Source of the DNA: JAVBSX01 sp051660685
Lineage (GTDB): Bacteria > Planctomycetota > Planctomycetia > Pirellulales > Thermoguttaceae
Length of the DNA: 49,428 nucleotides
Reading direction: 5' to 3'
Assembly: GCA_051660685.1 (NCBI GenBank)
Contig: JBOFQB010000045.1
Span: forward strand, 1-49,428
Made by a program: the position numbers and the translations under genes. The notes beneath the pieces are model-generated. The model was not told where the DNA came from and made no database searches. It worked only from the letters and a program-made list of their open reading frames with translations. Positions within the stretch are counted from its first letter, which is position 1. Each line of letters begins with the position of its first letter. Below are positions 8,296 to 18,137 of this stretch, piece by piece.

Positions 8296-8600
8296 ACCTG
8301 TTCCGCCTTACTTTACTGCTCAAATTTACCTAAATTAACATCCTGACAACGGTCATTCAACGGTCTTCTGAGAGGACCGGTCTGTCACTCACTCCTCGGA
8401 AAGGCAAATTCTACGGAATTTTGTCCCTTTTGCAAGGGGGTGAACAATTTCCCTCTCTCCCGGTTTTGTCCGGGCACTTTTTGATCGGCTCTTTTGGACT
8501 GCCTATTGATTATCAAGGCTCCTTAGGATAAGGTTGTTTTAACTATTTATCTATTCCCATTTTTGTTTGTTGTTTGATTTCAGAAAAAGAAAGGTGTCTG
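8296..8600. other. Divergent promoter region between rplM and an exported protein gene
   Basis: There is no gene here. The stretch must carry promoters for rplM (leftwards) and the exported propeller protein (rightwards). Short inverted repeats such as GGTC...GACC occur near 8361-8380. No confident -35/-10 pair was assigned. Confidence 0.35.
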
Positions 8601-10790
8601 ATGAAAAAAATCTTCACTTCCATTTTTATGGTTGTCATTTACGCTTTAGGGGCCTTAACCGTTGCTGCTCAGGAGCCCAATCGGATCGAACCCGTTGAAG
8701 ATGTTCCTTTTCGACAACCCACTTCCGTAAAATTTAAGCTCAATGACCGTATTCAAGGGGCAAAACTGCATAAAGTTGCTGTTGATTATCGGGATAATGT
8801 CTTTGTGTTGACCGATCAAGGTCTGTGCCGTGATTTTCCAGACGGGATTCTTGCAAAGGATTACTCTTACGCTTCTTTGGTTGATTTGCAACCCGTTGAC
8901 ATTACCATTCAGGAAGGAACCGGTTACCTTTACTATCTGTATTCTAATCAGTTTTTGACGAATGCACATGCCGGGACAATATACGGCAAATTTGAAGAAG
9001 GAAAATACCAACAAATTCTGGTCAACACGGATGATGACATTCTTTTGCTTGGAAAAAGTGGAGGAGCTTTGTATCAAGGAAAAGAAAAACTGGCGGATGT
9101 TCCCAATCCCGCAGAACCCCTCGTCCAAGCAGGTTGTTCGGGCAAAGATTTTTACTATTTGACGGAGAATTGTCTCTATAAACTGGAAAATAAGGTTTGG
9201 AAATCTCTTCATAAAGGACAGCACTTAACCTGTTTTGCGGTTCGTGAGGGGAAAATTTATTTGGGAACGACTCGGGGGTATTACGCGATTTCACTAAAAG
9301 GTGAGATTGTGGACCCGTTGACTGACCGAGTTCCCGTCTCCGAAATCCGAAAAATCGTTGATGTTCAGGGAACACTTTGGTTTATTACCCGAAATGGAGC
9401 CTTTTGCCGGGAACCGGATCGATACCGCTATTTTGCGTGGAAACGTTGGTTGGACCAGAACGACATTAAGGACATTTCCTTTGATTCAGAGGGGAATGTT
9501 TACCTTTTGACGGAGACCGGATTGAATGAAATCAAGTATGTGACGCAAACGCTTGCAGAGAAAGCGGCAACACTACAGAAGGACCTTGAGAAGAACCATC
9601 TTCGGTTTGGTTGGTCTGTTGCAGGTCGTCTTGCCGTTCCAGGTGATCCGACCAGTATTTCGCTGAGAGATAATGATAATGATGGACTCTGGACCTCCAT
9701 TTATCTGGGGAGTCAGGCATTTCGTTATGCGACAACCGGGGAGGAAGCGGCCCGACGTAATGTTTGGGAGTCCTTTGAAGCATTTGAACGGAATTTGAGC
9801 ATACATCCCGTTAAAGGTTTTTCCTCACGAACCTTTGAACGTAAAGGTTTTGCAGGAGGACCGGAATGGAGAGATGCTCCTGAAGACGATTGGGTTTGGA
9901 AAGGGACAACGAGCACTGATGAAGTGGTCGGGTATATTTTTATTGCCGATTTGATCGACCGTTTTGTTGCAAAGACCCCAGAAGAGAAAAAAAGGGTTGC
10001 CGACTATTTTGACGCGATTCTGACACATATTATCGAAAATGATTATTACATGATTGATCATGACGGACAACCGACACTTTGGGCCCGTTGGAATCAGGAA
10101 TACGTCAACAGTTTTGCCGAAACCCAGTTTGATCGTCGCTTGAACAGCGCGTTGATTACAGCGATGCTGCAATTGGGATACCGTTTGACAGGTAAAGAGC
10201 TGTACAAGGACGAGATGTTTCGTCTTTGGAAAGAATGGGGATACTGGGATAACATGCTCATTCCAATGAAGAATGTCCGTTTTACGCCCGGATTTCAACA
10301 TCAAGGGATCGTAATGGGGCAAGACTGGAATCATTCGGATGATGAAATGGCGTTTTTGACATATTGGGTTTTGCATAAGAATCGATTGGACGAATCGTAC
10401 AAAAAGGATTATGACTGGATTGTTAACGATCATTGGGAAATCGAGCGTCCTGAACGAAATGCGCTTTGGAACATTATTCCGTATGCGTTGACCGGGAATA
10501 TTGACCTTGATTCAACAGTATGGTGGTTGCGCGAGTTTAACCTTGATCGTTGGGATTACCGTATGCGGAATTCACATCGTAAAGATGTTGAACAGTTGTC
10601 CCTTGATTTGAACGAAAACTTTCGAGCGCAGGAATCGAAAGAGTTGTTGACACAAGGTGAACAACGGATGATGCGGCATAACGCAAACGGGTTTCATCTG
10701 AACGGGGGACATGATTTCAGCGAGAAATTGACCGGGGAAGAGTTTTTGCTCCCGTATTGGATGTGCCGTTATTACGGAGTGATAAAATAG
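8601..10790 (+). CDS. Exported protein with N-terminal beta-propeller-like and C-terminal helical (toroid-like) regions
   Basis: This 729-residue protein starts at MKKIFTSIFMVV. The ATG at 8601 follows the purine-rich AAAGAAAGGTG. A cleavable signal peptide runs to about residue 25 (VAAQ). Residues about 40-320 show repeated blocks with NVFVLTDQGLCR, GTLWFITRNGAFC and GNVYLLTETGLNEI spaced like blades of a beta-propeller. From about residue 345 the chain is rich in tryptophan and aromatic helices (SLRDNDNDGLWTSIYLGSQA, NHSDDEMAFLTYWVLHK), as in alpha/alpha toroids. A carbohydrate-related role is possible, but no catalytic residues can be assigned. The stop codon TAG runs directly into a G-rich repeat. 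It is not in an operon, and the function is unknown. Confidence 0.7.
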   Translation: MKKIFTSIFMVVIYALGALTVAAQEPNRIEPVEDVPFRQPTSVKFKLNDRIQGAKLHKVAVDYRDNVFVLTDQGLCRDFPDGILAKDYSYASLVDLQPVDITIQEGTGYLYYLYSNQFLTNAHAGTIYGKFEEGKYQQILVNTDDDILLLGKSGGALYQGKEKLADVPNPAEPLVQAGCSGKDFYYLTENCLYKLENKVWKSLHKGQHLTCFAVREGKIYLGTTRGYYAISLKGEIVDPLTDRVPVSEIRKIVDVQGTLWFITRNGAFCREPDRYRYFAWKRWLDQNDIKDISFDSEGNVYLLTETGLNEIKYVTQTLAEKAATLQKDLEKNHLRFGWSVAGRLAVPGDPTSISLRDNDNDGLWTSIYLGSQAFRYATTGEEAARRNVWESFEAFERNLSIHPVKGFSSRTFERKGFAGGPEWRDAPEDDWVWKGTTSTDEVVGYIFIADLIDRFVAKTPEEKKRVADYFDAILTHIIENDYYMIDHDGQPTLWARWNQEYVNSFAETQFDRRLNSALITAMLQLGYRLTGKELYKDEMFRLWKEWGYWDNMLIPMKNVRFTPGFQHQGIVMGQDWNHSDDEMAFLTYWVLHKNRLDESYKKDYDWIVNDHWEIERPERNALWNIIPYALTGNIDLDSTVWWLREFNLDRWDYRMRNSHRKDVEQLSLDLNENFRAQESKELLTQGEQRMMRHNANGFHLNGGHDFSEKLTGEEFLLPYWMCRYYGVIK

Positions 10791-10820
10791 GGGACAGGGA
10801 ATAGGGAATGGGGGTTAGGG
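10788..10820 (+). repeat. Telomere-like G-tract repeat starting at a stop codon
   Basis: The sequence is a run of G-tracts of 3-5 spaced by 2-4 bases (TAGGGGACAGGGAATAGGG, then AATGGGGGTTAGGG), which fits a G-quadruplex pattern on the plus strand. Its first TAG is the stop codon of the preceding gene. Similar tracts occur near 19258, 21187, 21361, 34390 and, on the other strand, 34525 and 38260. Confidence 0.75.
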
Positions 10821-11241
10821 AAGACGTTTTGGTTTTGTCTCTTACTCGACCTTTTCGGAATAGGGGATAGTGAAGACGGGGGGACGAGGAGTGATGAGGG
10901 GCAGGAAGTGGAGAAAGTGCGCGAAAACGCAAAACAGGGAACTTTGGTCGGCATCTGACCGTCTAAAAGCAAGGTCGTTGCTGTTTATATCCCGTTTTGG
11001 ACACGCGATATGTTGTATCACGCCAAAACGGGATGTAGGTCGCTCTTAAGGAGACGACAAAAAACGCAAATGCGGTACTCTCATTCGACAATCTCTCTCC
11101 CAATGCAAGAGATTTTTAACTGAATCCGAATCGCCAATCCCAGAATTTCATAGAACAAGACAATAGGCATGTTTTTTGGATAATCCAATGAGTATCCGAA
11201 CAGGTCTCTGTATACAAGCTCGAATATTACCTTTTGCCTGA
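10821..11241. other. Intergenic stretch with degenerate repeats
   Basis: There is no gene. The left part continues as degenerate G-rich repeat. A palindromic element sits at 10991-11032. The right part should contain the promoter and leader of the alpha-2-macroglobulin gene, but no boxes were assigned. Confidence 0.4.
10991..11032 (+). repeat. Degenerate cloverleaf-family palindrome
   Basis: A perfect 10-bp outer inverted repeat (CCCGTTTTGG at 10991-11000, CCAAAACGGG at 11023-11032) encloses CGCGATATGTTGTATCACG, a decayed version of the CGATACGTTGTATCG arm. It is followed by GTAGGTCGCTCTTAAG, the small hairpin that also trails the copies at 4478 and 39009. Confidence 0.65.
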
Positions 11242-14200
11242 ATGATTATGTCAACACGACGATTAGTTCTCACTCTTTGTGTTTGTGTTTGTCTGCTGAT
11301 CTTTGTACAAAACACTTTTGCACAACGCGGTTTGCGCAATTCCTTCCCTGTTCGCCCTATTCCTCCTCAATCTGTTGGACCGATTCAGGGGAAAGAATCA
11401 AAGTCTCCTATGAAATCTATTGAATCAATCCAGATGAAAAGTTGTCTGAAGTTAACCGAACAGGGACTTTGGAAAGAAGCATTGGAACAATTGGTTCCCT
11501 GGACTTTGAGTAAGAATATTGAGCCGAATGAAGTGGGGAAAGGACAGCAATTGGCGATTCAATGTCTTTCGATGCTCAATCGGACAAACGAAATAGACGC
11601 TTATCTTGAGGAAGTGATTACGGTTCATTCTGACAATTGGCGATTATTGCAATCGGCTGCACAATCGTATTTGAATATGGATCATTCGGGTTTTATGATT
11701 GCGGGACAATTTGAGCGGGGACCCAATCGAGGGGGCGGTCAATATGCAAGTGCCGTTGAACGTGACCGGGTTCGGGCGTTGCAGTTGATGCAGCAAGCGT
11801 CCGAATTACTCAAGGATGAAACGGACAAGGGAGCGGTTGCGGATTTTTATTATCAGTATGCGCAATTCTGGAAAGATGGTCGGGACGGAGAACTTTCCTG
11901 GATGTTGCAGAATTTGACCGATTTGGCTGTTTTGCCTGATTATGTTTTTGGATATGAGAACTATTATTTTTTCAGGCCAACTCTTTCAAAAGCACCTGTT
12001 GATGTCGACGAAAATCCGGTTTATTACACCATTCCGGCTGCATTTTCAGATGCAAAGAATGACGGAGAACGTTGGAGATGGTGTCTTGAACAGTCGGTTG
12101 TGCATGATCCTGCTCAATTTCAAGGTCGGACGTTGCTTGATCGGGCCCGTTTTTCGCAGAATCAGTTCGGCGTTGAAACCATGATCGAGTACAGTTTCTT
12201 TTTTCGCAATGATCGCATGAAAAATGGGGCGAGTTCTGCGAAATCTCAAGATTCCGACGGAAAAACCGGGACAAGGGAGCAGGAGACGGGGACTTGGGCG
12301 TTACACACACTTGCCGAGAATGAAACGATTGCGAAACTGGCAATTGGGATTCGACGTTGGATGTTGCCCGACGAACAGGATTATATTGCCCTTTACAAAA
12401 AAGTCGTCGAAGTTGGCTCAAAGGACGAAAAACAGGAAGCATTGACGGGGCTTGCTCAGATTTTTGAGAACCGTCGTCAGTATCCTAAAGCAGCCGAATA
12501 CTGGAATCGACTGTTGAAAGATTTTCCCCTTGCCGATTCGTCAATTCGGGAAATGTGGAAGAACAATTATGACCAGATTGTGAAGAATTGGGGACAATTC
12601 CAACCGACCCAATCTGACGTGTCGGGGAAGGGAGCCGATTTGCAATACTTGTTCCGCAACGGGAACAATGTTCGCTTGACTGCACACGAAATCCGAATTC
12701 CTGAGTTGATTGCGGATGTTAAAACCTACATCAGAACACGTCCTTCTCCGCTCAGTTGGGAAAAAATCGACATTGAAGGGATTGGATACCAACTTGTTGT
12801 TGGAAATGTTGATCGAAGAAAGTATTTAGGACGAGAAGTTGCGCGTTGGACCGTTCCGCTTGAACCGGCTGCTCATCATTTTGACCGTCGAGTGATGATT
12901 TCGACGCCGCTTATGAATTCCGGGGCCTATTTGGTTGAAGCCCAAATGGAAGAGGGAAATACGGATTATATCGTCGTTTGGTTGAACGATACAGGAATCA
13001 TTCGCAAACCGCTTGAAAATAAAATCTTTTACTATGTTGCTGATGCAGCAACAGGGAATCCGATTCCGAATGCAACGGTTGATTTTTTTGGTTATAAAAT
13101 CAGCAACAGAATGGAAACGGATCAGCAACGCGGGAGACGTCGAGTGTCCAATGATTTGGATTATGACATTCAGGAATTGACGGAAACGACGGACGTGAAC
13201 GGGCAATTGATTGTTGGAAACGACAAAGTTTCGAATCAATTTCAATGGTTGATAACGGCAACAACGCCGAATGATCGGGAGTCCGTCGGGAAAAAAGGGC
13301 GTTTCTCTTACGTCGGTTTTATAGGTGTTTGGTACAACCAATGTTATGATGAATCGTACAATCAGGTTAAAGCCTTTTTCATCTCGGACCGTCCCGTTTA
13401 TCGACCAAAAGACAAAGTGCAGTACAAATTTTGGGTTGGAACGGCCAAGTACGATCTTGCTGATTCCTGCGAAATGGCGGGCAAAGAACTTGTGTTAAGT
13501 CTTTTTTCTCCAAAAGGGGACCGGATTGAACAAAAGGTCGTTCTCCTTGACCCTTTTGGAGGTGTAAATGGAGAAGTGGAATTACCCGATCAGGCAGAGT
13601 TGGGCGTCTACCATTTTCGGATTGCCGAACTTGTTCGCACTTCCGGCGAAATTCGGGAAGGACGTATTTATGGAGACGGGACAATTCGGGTTGAAGAATA
13701 TCGAAAACCGGAGTATGAAGTGACTGTTGAGGCCCCGACGGAGCCGGTTGCGGTTGGAGAACCGATTTCTGCCAAAATAAAAGCCAAATACTATTTTGGT
13801 ACACCTGTCCAAAATGCAAAAGTCAAATACAAGGTTTTGCGTGAACCATTTAGTTCCAACTGGTATCCTGTTCGACCTTGGGATTGGTTTTATGGTCCCG
13901 GTTATGCTTGGTTTGCTTATGATACCCCCTGGTATCCCGGTTGGACGAAATGGGGTTGTGTCCGACCAATCGGTTTTTGGTTTCCCAAACGTCCAACAGG
14001 ACCTCCTGAAGTTGTTTTGGAAAGGGAGGTCGAAATAGGACCGGACGGAACTGTTGCGGTTGAGTTTGACACCTCGTTTGTCAAAGAAGCCTTTCCAAAT
14101 GACGATCAGAAATACACGATTACGGCGGAAGTTGTGGACCAATCACGTCGGACGATTGTTGGAAGTGGAACGGTTCTTCTTGCGAGAGAGCCGTTTACAG

Positions 14201-17200
14201 TCAGAACTTGGGTTAATCGGGGATATTATGAACCGAATCAGGCGATTCAGGCCAATGTTCAGGCAAAACGGTTGGACGGAAAACCGATTTCTGGAGATGC
14301 CGTTTTGAAACTGTTCAAAATCACATATCCGGGGTCATCTGACCGACATGCCGACTTGGGAGATGCTCAAACGGACAAGTCGGGAAATGCACAATCGAAC
14401 AGATCGCAAACCGGTCCTATTCAAACGGACGCCAGTTTGGAAAAGAATGTCCAATTAGGTGTTCCAATTGGGCCGAAAGAGACAGAGGTGTATTCGGCCC
14501 CGATTTCACTTGACGAGGAAGGTTGTGGATCGTTGACACTCAATGCGGGAGAAACAGGACAATACCGTTTTTCCTGTATCGTCAAGGATTCAGTCGGACA
14601 TGAACAAGAAGGGGGTTACATTTTCAGCGTTTATGGACCGAAACGAGCGGGAACGGGTTCTTTTGAATTTAATGCGTTGGAACTGATTCCAGATAAGGCG
14701 GAATATGCGCCGAATGAAACGGTTGATTTGCGGGTCAACACGAATCGAACCGATTCAACCATTTTGCTGTTTGTCCGACCAAGCAACGGGGTTTATCTTC
14801 CTCCTCAAATGCTGAAACTGGACGGAAAAAGCACTTCGGTTAAGATTCCCGTCTCTCTCAAAGATATGCCGAATTTCTTCGTTGAAGCGGTTACAGTTGT
14901 GGACGGTCAGACAATAACAGAGCAGAAAGAAATTGTTGTTCCGCCTGAAAAACGGATTCTCAACGTCGATGTTCAACCGTCTTCCTCGGCTTACAAACCG
15001 GGAGAAAAGGGGAAAGTGCAACTGAAGATCACCGATTTTGAGGGGAAACCGGTTGTTGGTCAACACGTTGTCAGTGTTTATGACAAATCGGTTGAATACA
15101 TTTCAGGAGGAAGCAATGTTGGGGACATTCGGGAATTTTTCTGGAAATGGAGACGATATTGTAGTCCGACGACCTGGAGTAATATGGAACGGTATTTTCC
15201 GAACATGACTCCGCCGAATGCTCACGCAATGCAATTTCTGGGAGTTTTTGGTGCAACTGTTGCTGATGAAACAGCCGAGTATGGTATGGTCGCAACAAAT
15301 GGAATGGTCCCGGGAAATAGGGGGCAAGGAAAGGGCCGATTGGGGATTGCGGAACCGCGTATGATGCAAAGGAACATGATGATGAAAGGAATGGATGCAG
15401 GAGGTCCTCCTGCTCCTGCTGCTGCTTTTAGTACAAGTCCCCAAAGTGGAGAGATGCTTTTAGAGGTTGCGTATGACGCGAGTGTTGCTGATTCATCTTC
15501 ATCTGCTGGATCGGTTGATTCCGAGACCGGCGGAAGTGGAACGGGTTTGGTTGAACCGGCAATTCGCAAGGATTTTGCGGATACAGCACTTTGGGTTGGG
15601 GCGGTTGAGACGAATGAAGACGGAATTGCCGAGATTGAGTTACAAATGCCGGAAAACCTGACGACTTGGAAAATCAACGTTTGGTCAATGAGTGTTGGAA
15701 CCCGGGTTGGATATGGTCAAGCCGAAGTGTTGACCCGAAAAGACCTGATTATCCGAATGCAGACCCCGCGATTTCTGGTCCAAAAGGATCAGGTTCTCCT
15801 GACTGCCAATGTCCACAATTATCTTGATTCGGAAAAACAGGTTCAAGTCGTACTTGAATTGGACGGTCCGACGTTGATTCCCGGACCCGAAACGCAACTG
15901 ATTCAGACGGTTCAGGTTCCTTCTCAAGGTGAAGTTCGGGTCGATTGGTCCGTCCTTGCGTCCGTTCCCGGAGATGCCGTGATTCGAATGAAAGCGTTGA
16001 CCGATCAGGAATCGGACGCAATGCAAAAGTCGATTCCGGTTTACGTTCACGGAATGTTGAAACAGGAAGCGCAAAGTGGGATGATGAAGCAGGACGAGAC
16101 GAGTCGGACGGTTGAGATTCAGGTTCCTGAAGAGCGACGACCCGACGAGACGCGGTTGACTGTCCGGTTTTCGCCGACATTAGCCGGTTCCATGATTGAT
16201 GCTCTTCCGTATTTAGTTCATTATCCTTACGGTTGTACGGAACAGACGTTGAATCGGTTTTTGCCGACGATTTTGACACAGAAGGTGTTGATTGAGATGG
16301 GGGTTGACCTTGCGGTTTTGGAGAAGGAACATGCCAATTTGAATGCTCAGGAGTTGGGGGATTCGGCGGAAAGGGCAGAATTGCGTCGTCAAGCCGAATC
16401 GAAGTCGGGGTCGGGCAATGTTGGGGGAGCCGGACCATTTGGCGCGGTTCAGTTGGGCGGAGTTCAATCGCAGAATCCGGTTTATCGTCAATCCGAAGTC
16501 AACAACATGGTTGTAGAGGGGGTGAAACGGTTGAGTGAAATGCAGCTTTCTGACGGGGGTTGGGGTTGGTTTAGCGGATATGGTGAACATGCGTCTGCTC
16601 ATTTGACCGCTCTTGTCGTTCGCGGACTTCATTTGGCCCGGTCTTGTGATGCTGTTGTTGACGCCGATGTGGTTGAACGGGGAGTCAATTGGTTGAAAAA
16701 ATATCAGGCCGAACAGGTTAGCTGGATCAAAAACGGCCAATTGGACGAACAAAAACGTCGCTCACTTCGTTGGAAGAGTCAAGCGGATGAAACGGACGCT
16801 CTCATTTACATGGTGTTGCTTGAAGTAAAATCTGAATTGGCAAAACCGAATCAAGGACGGCCGGGAATTGTTCGGAATTCAGATCAGAGCATGAATGAGA
16901 TGCGGGAATTTTTGTACAGAGACCGAACGAAACTGTCCCTTTATGGTGTTGCAATGCTTGGTCTTGCACTTCAGATGCAGAATGACCTTGAACGGGCGAG
17001 AATGTGTGAGCGGATGTTGGAGCAGTATTTGGTTCTGGACCAAGAGAATCAAACGGCGTATTTGAATTTGCCCGGTTTTGGCGCAACATTGGGTTTTTGG
17101 AGATGGTGGAGCTGGTGTTTTGACGAGATTGAAACACAAGCGTATTATCTGCGACTTTTGGTCCGTTTGAATCCTAAGAGTGAGGTTGCGCCCCTATTGG

Positions 17201-18012
17201 TCAAATACCTGCTTAACAATCGGAAGAACGCAACATATTGGAATTCGACGCGGGATACGGCTGTTTGTGTCGAGTCCTTTGCCGAATTTTTGCGGGCAAC
17301 GGGAGAAAATCAGCCGAACATGACGGTTGAGGTTTGGGTTGACGGGGAAAACCGGCAAACGGTCGAGATCAACCCGAAAAACATGTTGCTCATTGACAAC
17401 ACGGTTGTCTTGGAAGGAGCAGACCTTGCGAGCGGAAAACACATGATTGAATTCCGCAAATCGGGGACGGGACCTTTGTATTTCAACACCTATTTGCAGA
17501 ATTTCACACTTGAGGACCCAATAACCCGGGCCGGTTTGGAAGTCAAGATCGACCGAAAATTCTATCTGTTGACCCGAAAAACGGACGCAAAAGAGGCAGT
17601 TGCAGGAGGTCGCGGTCAGTCCGTTGAACTGAACGTCGAGAAATATGAGCGAACGCCGATTACGGAGAGAACGGAACTGAAAAGTGGAGATTTGGTTGAA
17701 GTTGAATTGTTGATCGAGAGCAAGAACGATTATGAATACTTGTTGATTGAGGATTTCAAAGCAGCCGGTTTTGAGCCTGTTGAAACGCAAAGCGGTTATA
17801 ACGGGAATCCGTTAAATGCGTATGTTGAGTTCCGAGACAATCGGGTTTCCTTTTTCCTGAACCGACTTGCGCGGGGTCAACAGAGTCTCTCGTACAGAAT
17901 CCGGGCTGAACAGCCGGGTCAATTCAGTGTACTTCCGAGCAAAATTGAGGCGATGTATGCTCCTGAATTGAAAGGGAATTCTGACGAATTCAAATTACAA
18001 TTGGCGGAGTAG
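11242..18012 (+). CDS. Bacterial alpha-2-macroglobulin family protein with intact thioester motif
   Basis: The product is very large (2256 residues) and exported, with a signal peptide of about 28 residues ending in NTFAQ. Bacterial alpha-2-macroglobulins trap attacking proteases by a bait region and a reactive thioester. An N-terminal helical, TPR-like part (about 50-450) precedes macroglobulin domains. The MG2-type motif is SDRPVYRPKDKVQYKFW near residue 715. A glycine/methionine-rich, low-complexity stretch around 1370-1400 could be a bait region. The A2M domain follows with DTALWVGAVETNEDG and ENLTTWKINVWSMS. The thioester motif GCTEQ has Cys1665 and Gln1668, and it leads into a helical thioester domain (LSDGGWGWFSGYGEHASAHLTA). 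The C terminus resembles MG10. The partner penicillin-binding protein PbpC found in enterobacteria is not adjacent. MSTRR two codons on is an alternative start. A cloverleaf repeat lies 18 bases past the stop. Confidence 0.9.
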   Translation: MIMSTRRLVLTLCVCVCLLIFVQNTFAQRGLRNSFPVRPIPPQSVGPIQGKESKSPMKSIESIQMKSCLKLTEQGLWKEALEQLVPWTLSKNIEPNEVGKGQQLAIQCLSMLNRTNEIDAYLEEVITVHSDNWRLLQSAAQSYLNMDHSGFMIAGQFERGPNRGGGQYASAVERDRVRALQLMQQASELLKDETDKGAVADFYYQYAQFWKDGRDGELSWMLQNLTDLAVLPDYVFGYENYYFFRPTLSKAPVDVDENPVYYTIPAAFSDAKNDGERWRWCLEQSVVHDPAQFQGRTLLDRARFSQNQFGVETMIEYSFFFRNDRMKNGASSAKSQDSDGKTGTREQETGTWALHTLAENETIAKLAIGIRRWMLPDEQDYIALYKKVVEVGSKDEKQEALTGLAQIFENRRQYPKAAEYWNRLLKDFPLADSSIREMWKNNYDQIVKNWGQFQPTQSDVSGKGADLQYLFRNGNNVRLTAHEIRIPELIADVKTYIRTRPSPLSWEKIDIEGIGYQLVVGNVDRRKYLGREVARWTVPLEPAAHHFDRRVMISTPLMNSGAYLVEAQMEEGNTDYIVVWLNDTGIIRKPLENKIFYYVADAATGNPIPNATVDFFGYKISNRMETDQQRGRRRVSNDLDYDIQELTETTDVNGQLIVGNDKVSNQFQWLITATTPNDRESVGKKGRFSYVGFIGVWYNQCYDESYNQVKAFFISDRPVYRPKDKVQYKFWVGTAKYDLADSCEMAGKELVLSLFSPKGDRIEQKVVLLDPFGGVNGEVELPDQAELGVYHFRIAELVRTSGEIREGRIYGDGTIRVEEYRKPEYEVTVEAPTEPVAVGEPISAKIKAKYYFGTPVQNAKVKYKVLREPFSSNWYPVRPWDWFYGPGYAWFAYDTPWYPGWTKWGCVRPIGFWFPKRPTGPPEVVLEREVEIGPDGTVAVEFDTSFVKEAFPNDDQKYTITAEVVDQSRRTIVGSGTVLLAREPFTVRTWVNRGYYEPNQAIQANVQAKRLDGKPISGDAVLKLFKITYPGSSDRHADLGDAQTDKSGNAQSNRSQTGPIQTDASLEKNVQLGVPIGPKETEVYSAPISLDEEGCGSLTLNAGETGQYRFSCIVKDSVGHEQEGGYIFSVYGPKRAGTGSFEFNALELIPDKAEYAPNETVDLRVNTNRTDSTILLFVRPSNGVYLPPQMLKLDGKSTSVKIPVSLKDMPNFFVEAVTVVDGQTITEQKEIVVPPEKRILNVDVQPSSSAYKPGEKGKVQLKITDFEGKPVVGQHVVSVYDKSVEYISGGSNVGDIREFFWKWRRYCSPTTWSNMERYFPNMTPPNAHAMQFLGVFGATVADETAEYGMVATNGMVPGNRGQGKGRLGIAEPRMMQRNMMMKGMDAGGPPAPAAAFSTSPQSGEMLLEVAYDASVADSSSSAGSVDSETGGSGTGLVEPAIRKDFADTALWVGAVETNEDGIAEIELQMPENLTTWKINVWSMSVGTRVGYGQAEVLTRKDLIIRMQTPRFLVQKDQVLLTANVHNYLDSEKQVQVVLELDGPTLIPGPETQLIQTVQVPSQGEVRVDWSVLASVPGDAVIRMKALTDQESDAMQKSIPVYVHGMLKQEAQSGMMKQDETSRTVEIQVPEERRPDETRLTVRFSPTLAGSMIDALPYLVHYPYGCTEQTLNRFLPTILTQKVLIEMGVDLAVLEKEHANLNAQELGDSAERAELRRQAESKSGSGNVGGAGPFGAVQLGGVQSQNPVYRQSEVNNMVVEGVKRLSEMQLSDGGWGWFSGYGEHASAHLTALVVRGLHLARSCDAVVDADVVERGVNWLKKYQAEQVSWIKNGQLDEQKRRSLRWKSQADETDALIYMVLLEVKSELAKPNQGRPGIVRNSDQSMNEMREFLYRDRTKLSLYGVAMLGLALQMQNDLERARMCERMLEQYLVLDQENQTAYLNLPGFGATLGFWRWWSWCFDEIETQAYYLRLLVRLNPKSEVAPLLVKYLLNNRKNATYWNSTRDTAVCVESFAEFLRATGENQPNMTVEVWVDGENRQTVEINPKNMLLIDNTVVLEGADLASGKHMIEFRKSGTGPLYFNTYLQNFTLEDPITRAGLEVKIDRKFYLLTRKTDAKEAVAGGRGQSVELNVEKYERTPITERTELKSGDLVEVELLIESKNDYEYLLIEDFKAAGFEPVETQSGYNGNPLNAYVEFRDNRVSFFLNRLARGQQSLSYRIRAEQPGQFSVLPSKIEAMYAPELKGNSDEFKLQLAE

Positions 18013-18029
18013 GAGAGGAAAGAAGTTCC

Positions 18030-18103
18030 GTTTAGCCGCGATACAACGTATCGCGCGTCGAGAATCGCAAAAACACAGGCGGAACGGTGTTCCGCCGCTA
18101 AAC
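18030..18103 (+). repeat. Cloverleaf-type palindromic repeat, 74 nt
   Basis: GTTTAGC...GCTAAAC ends enclose the hairpins CGATAC-AAC-GTATCG (18039-18053) and GCGGAAC-GGT-GTTCCGC (18079-18095). The middle arm is degenerate. The element lies between two convergent gene ends: 18 bases after the A2M stop and 35 bases from the flhB stop. Confidence 0.85.
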
Positions 18104-18137
18104 GGAACCCCCCCCATTCCCTACCTTCTCTCCCCTC

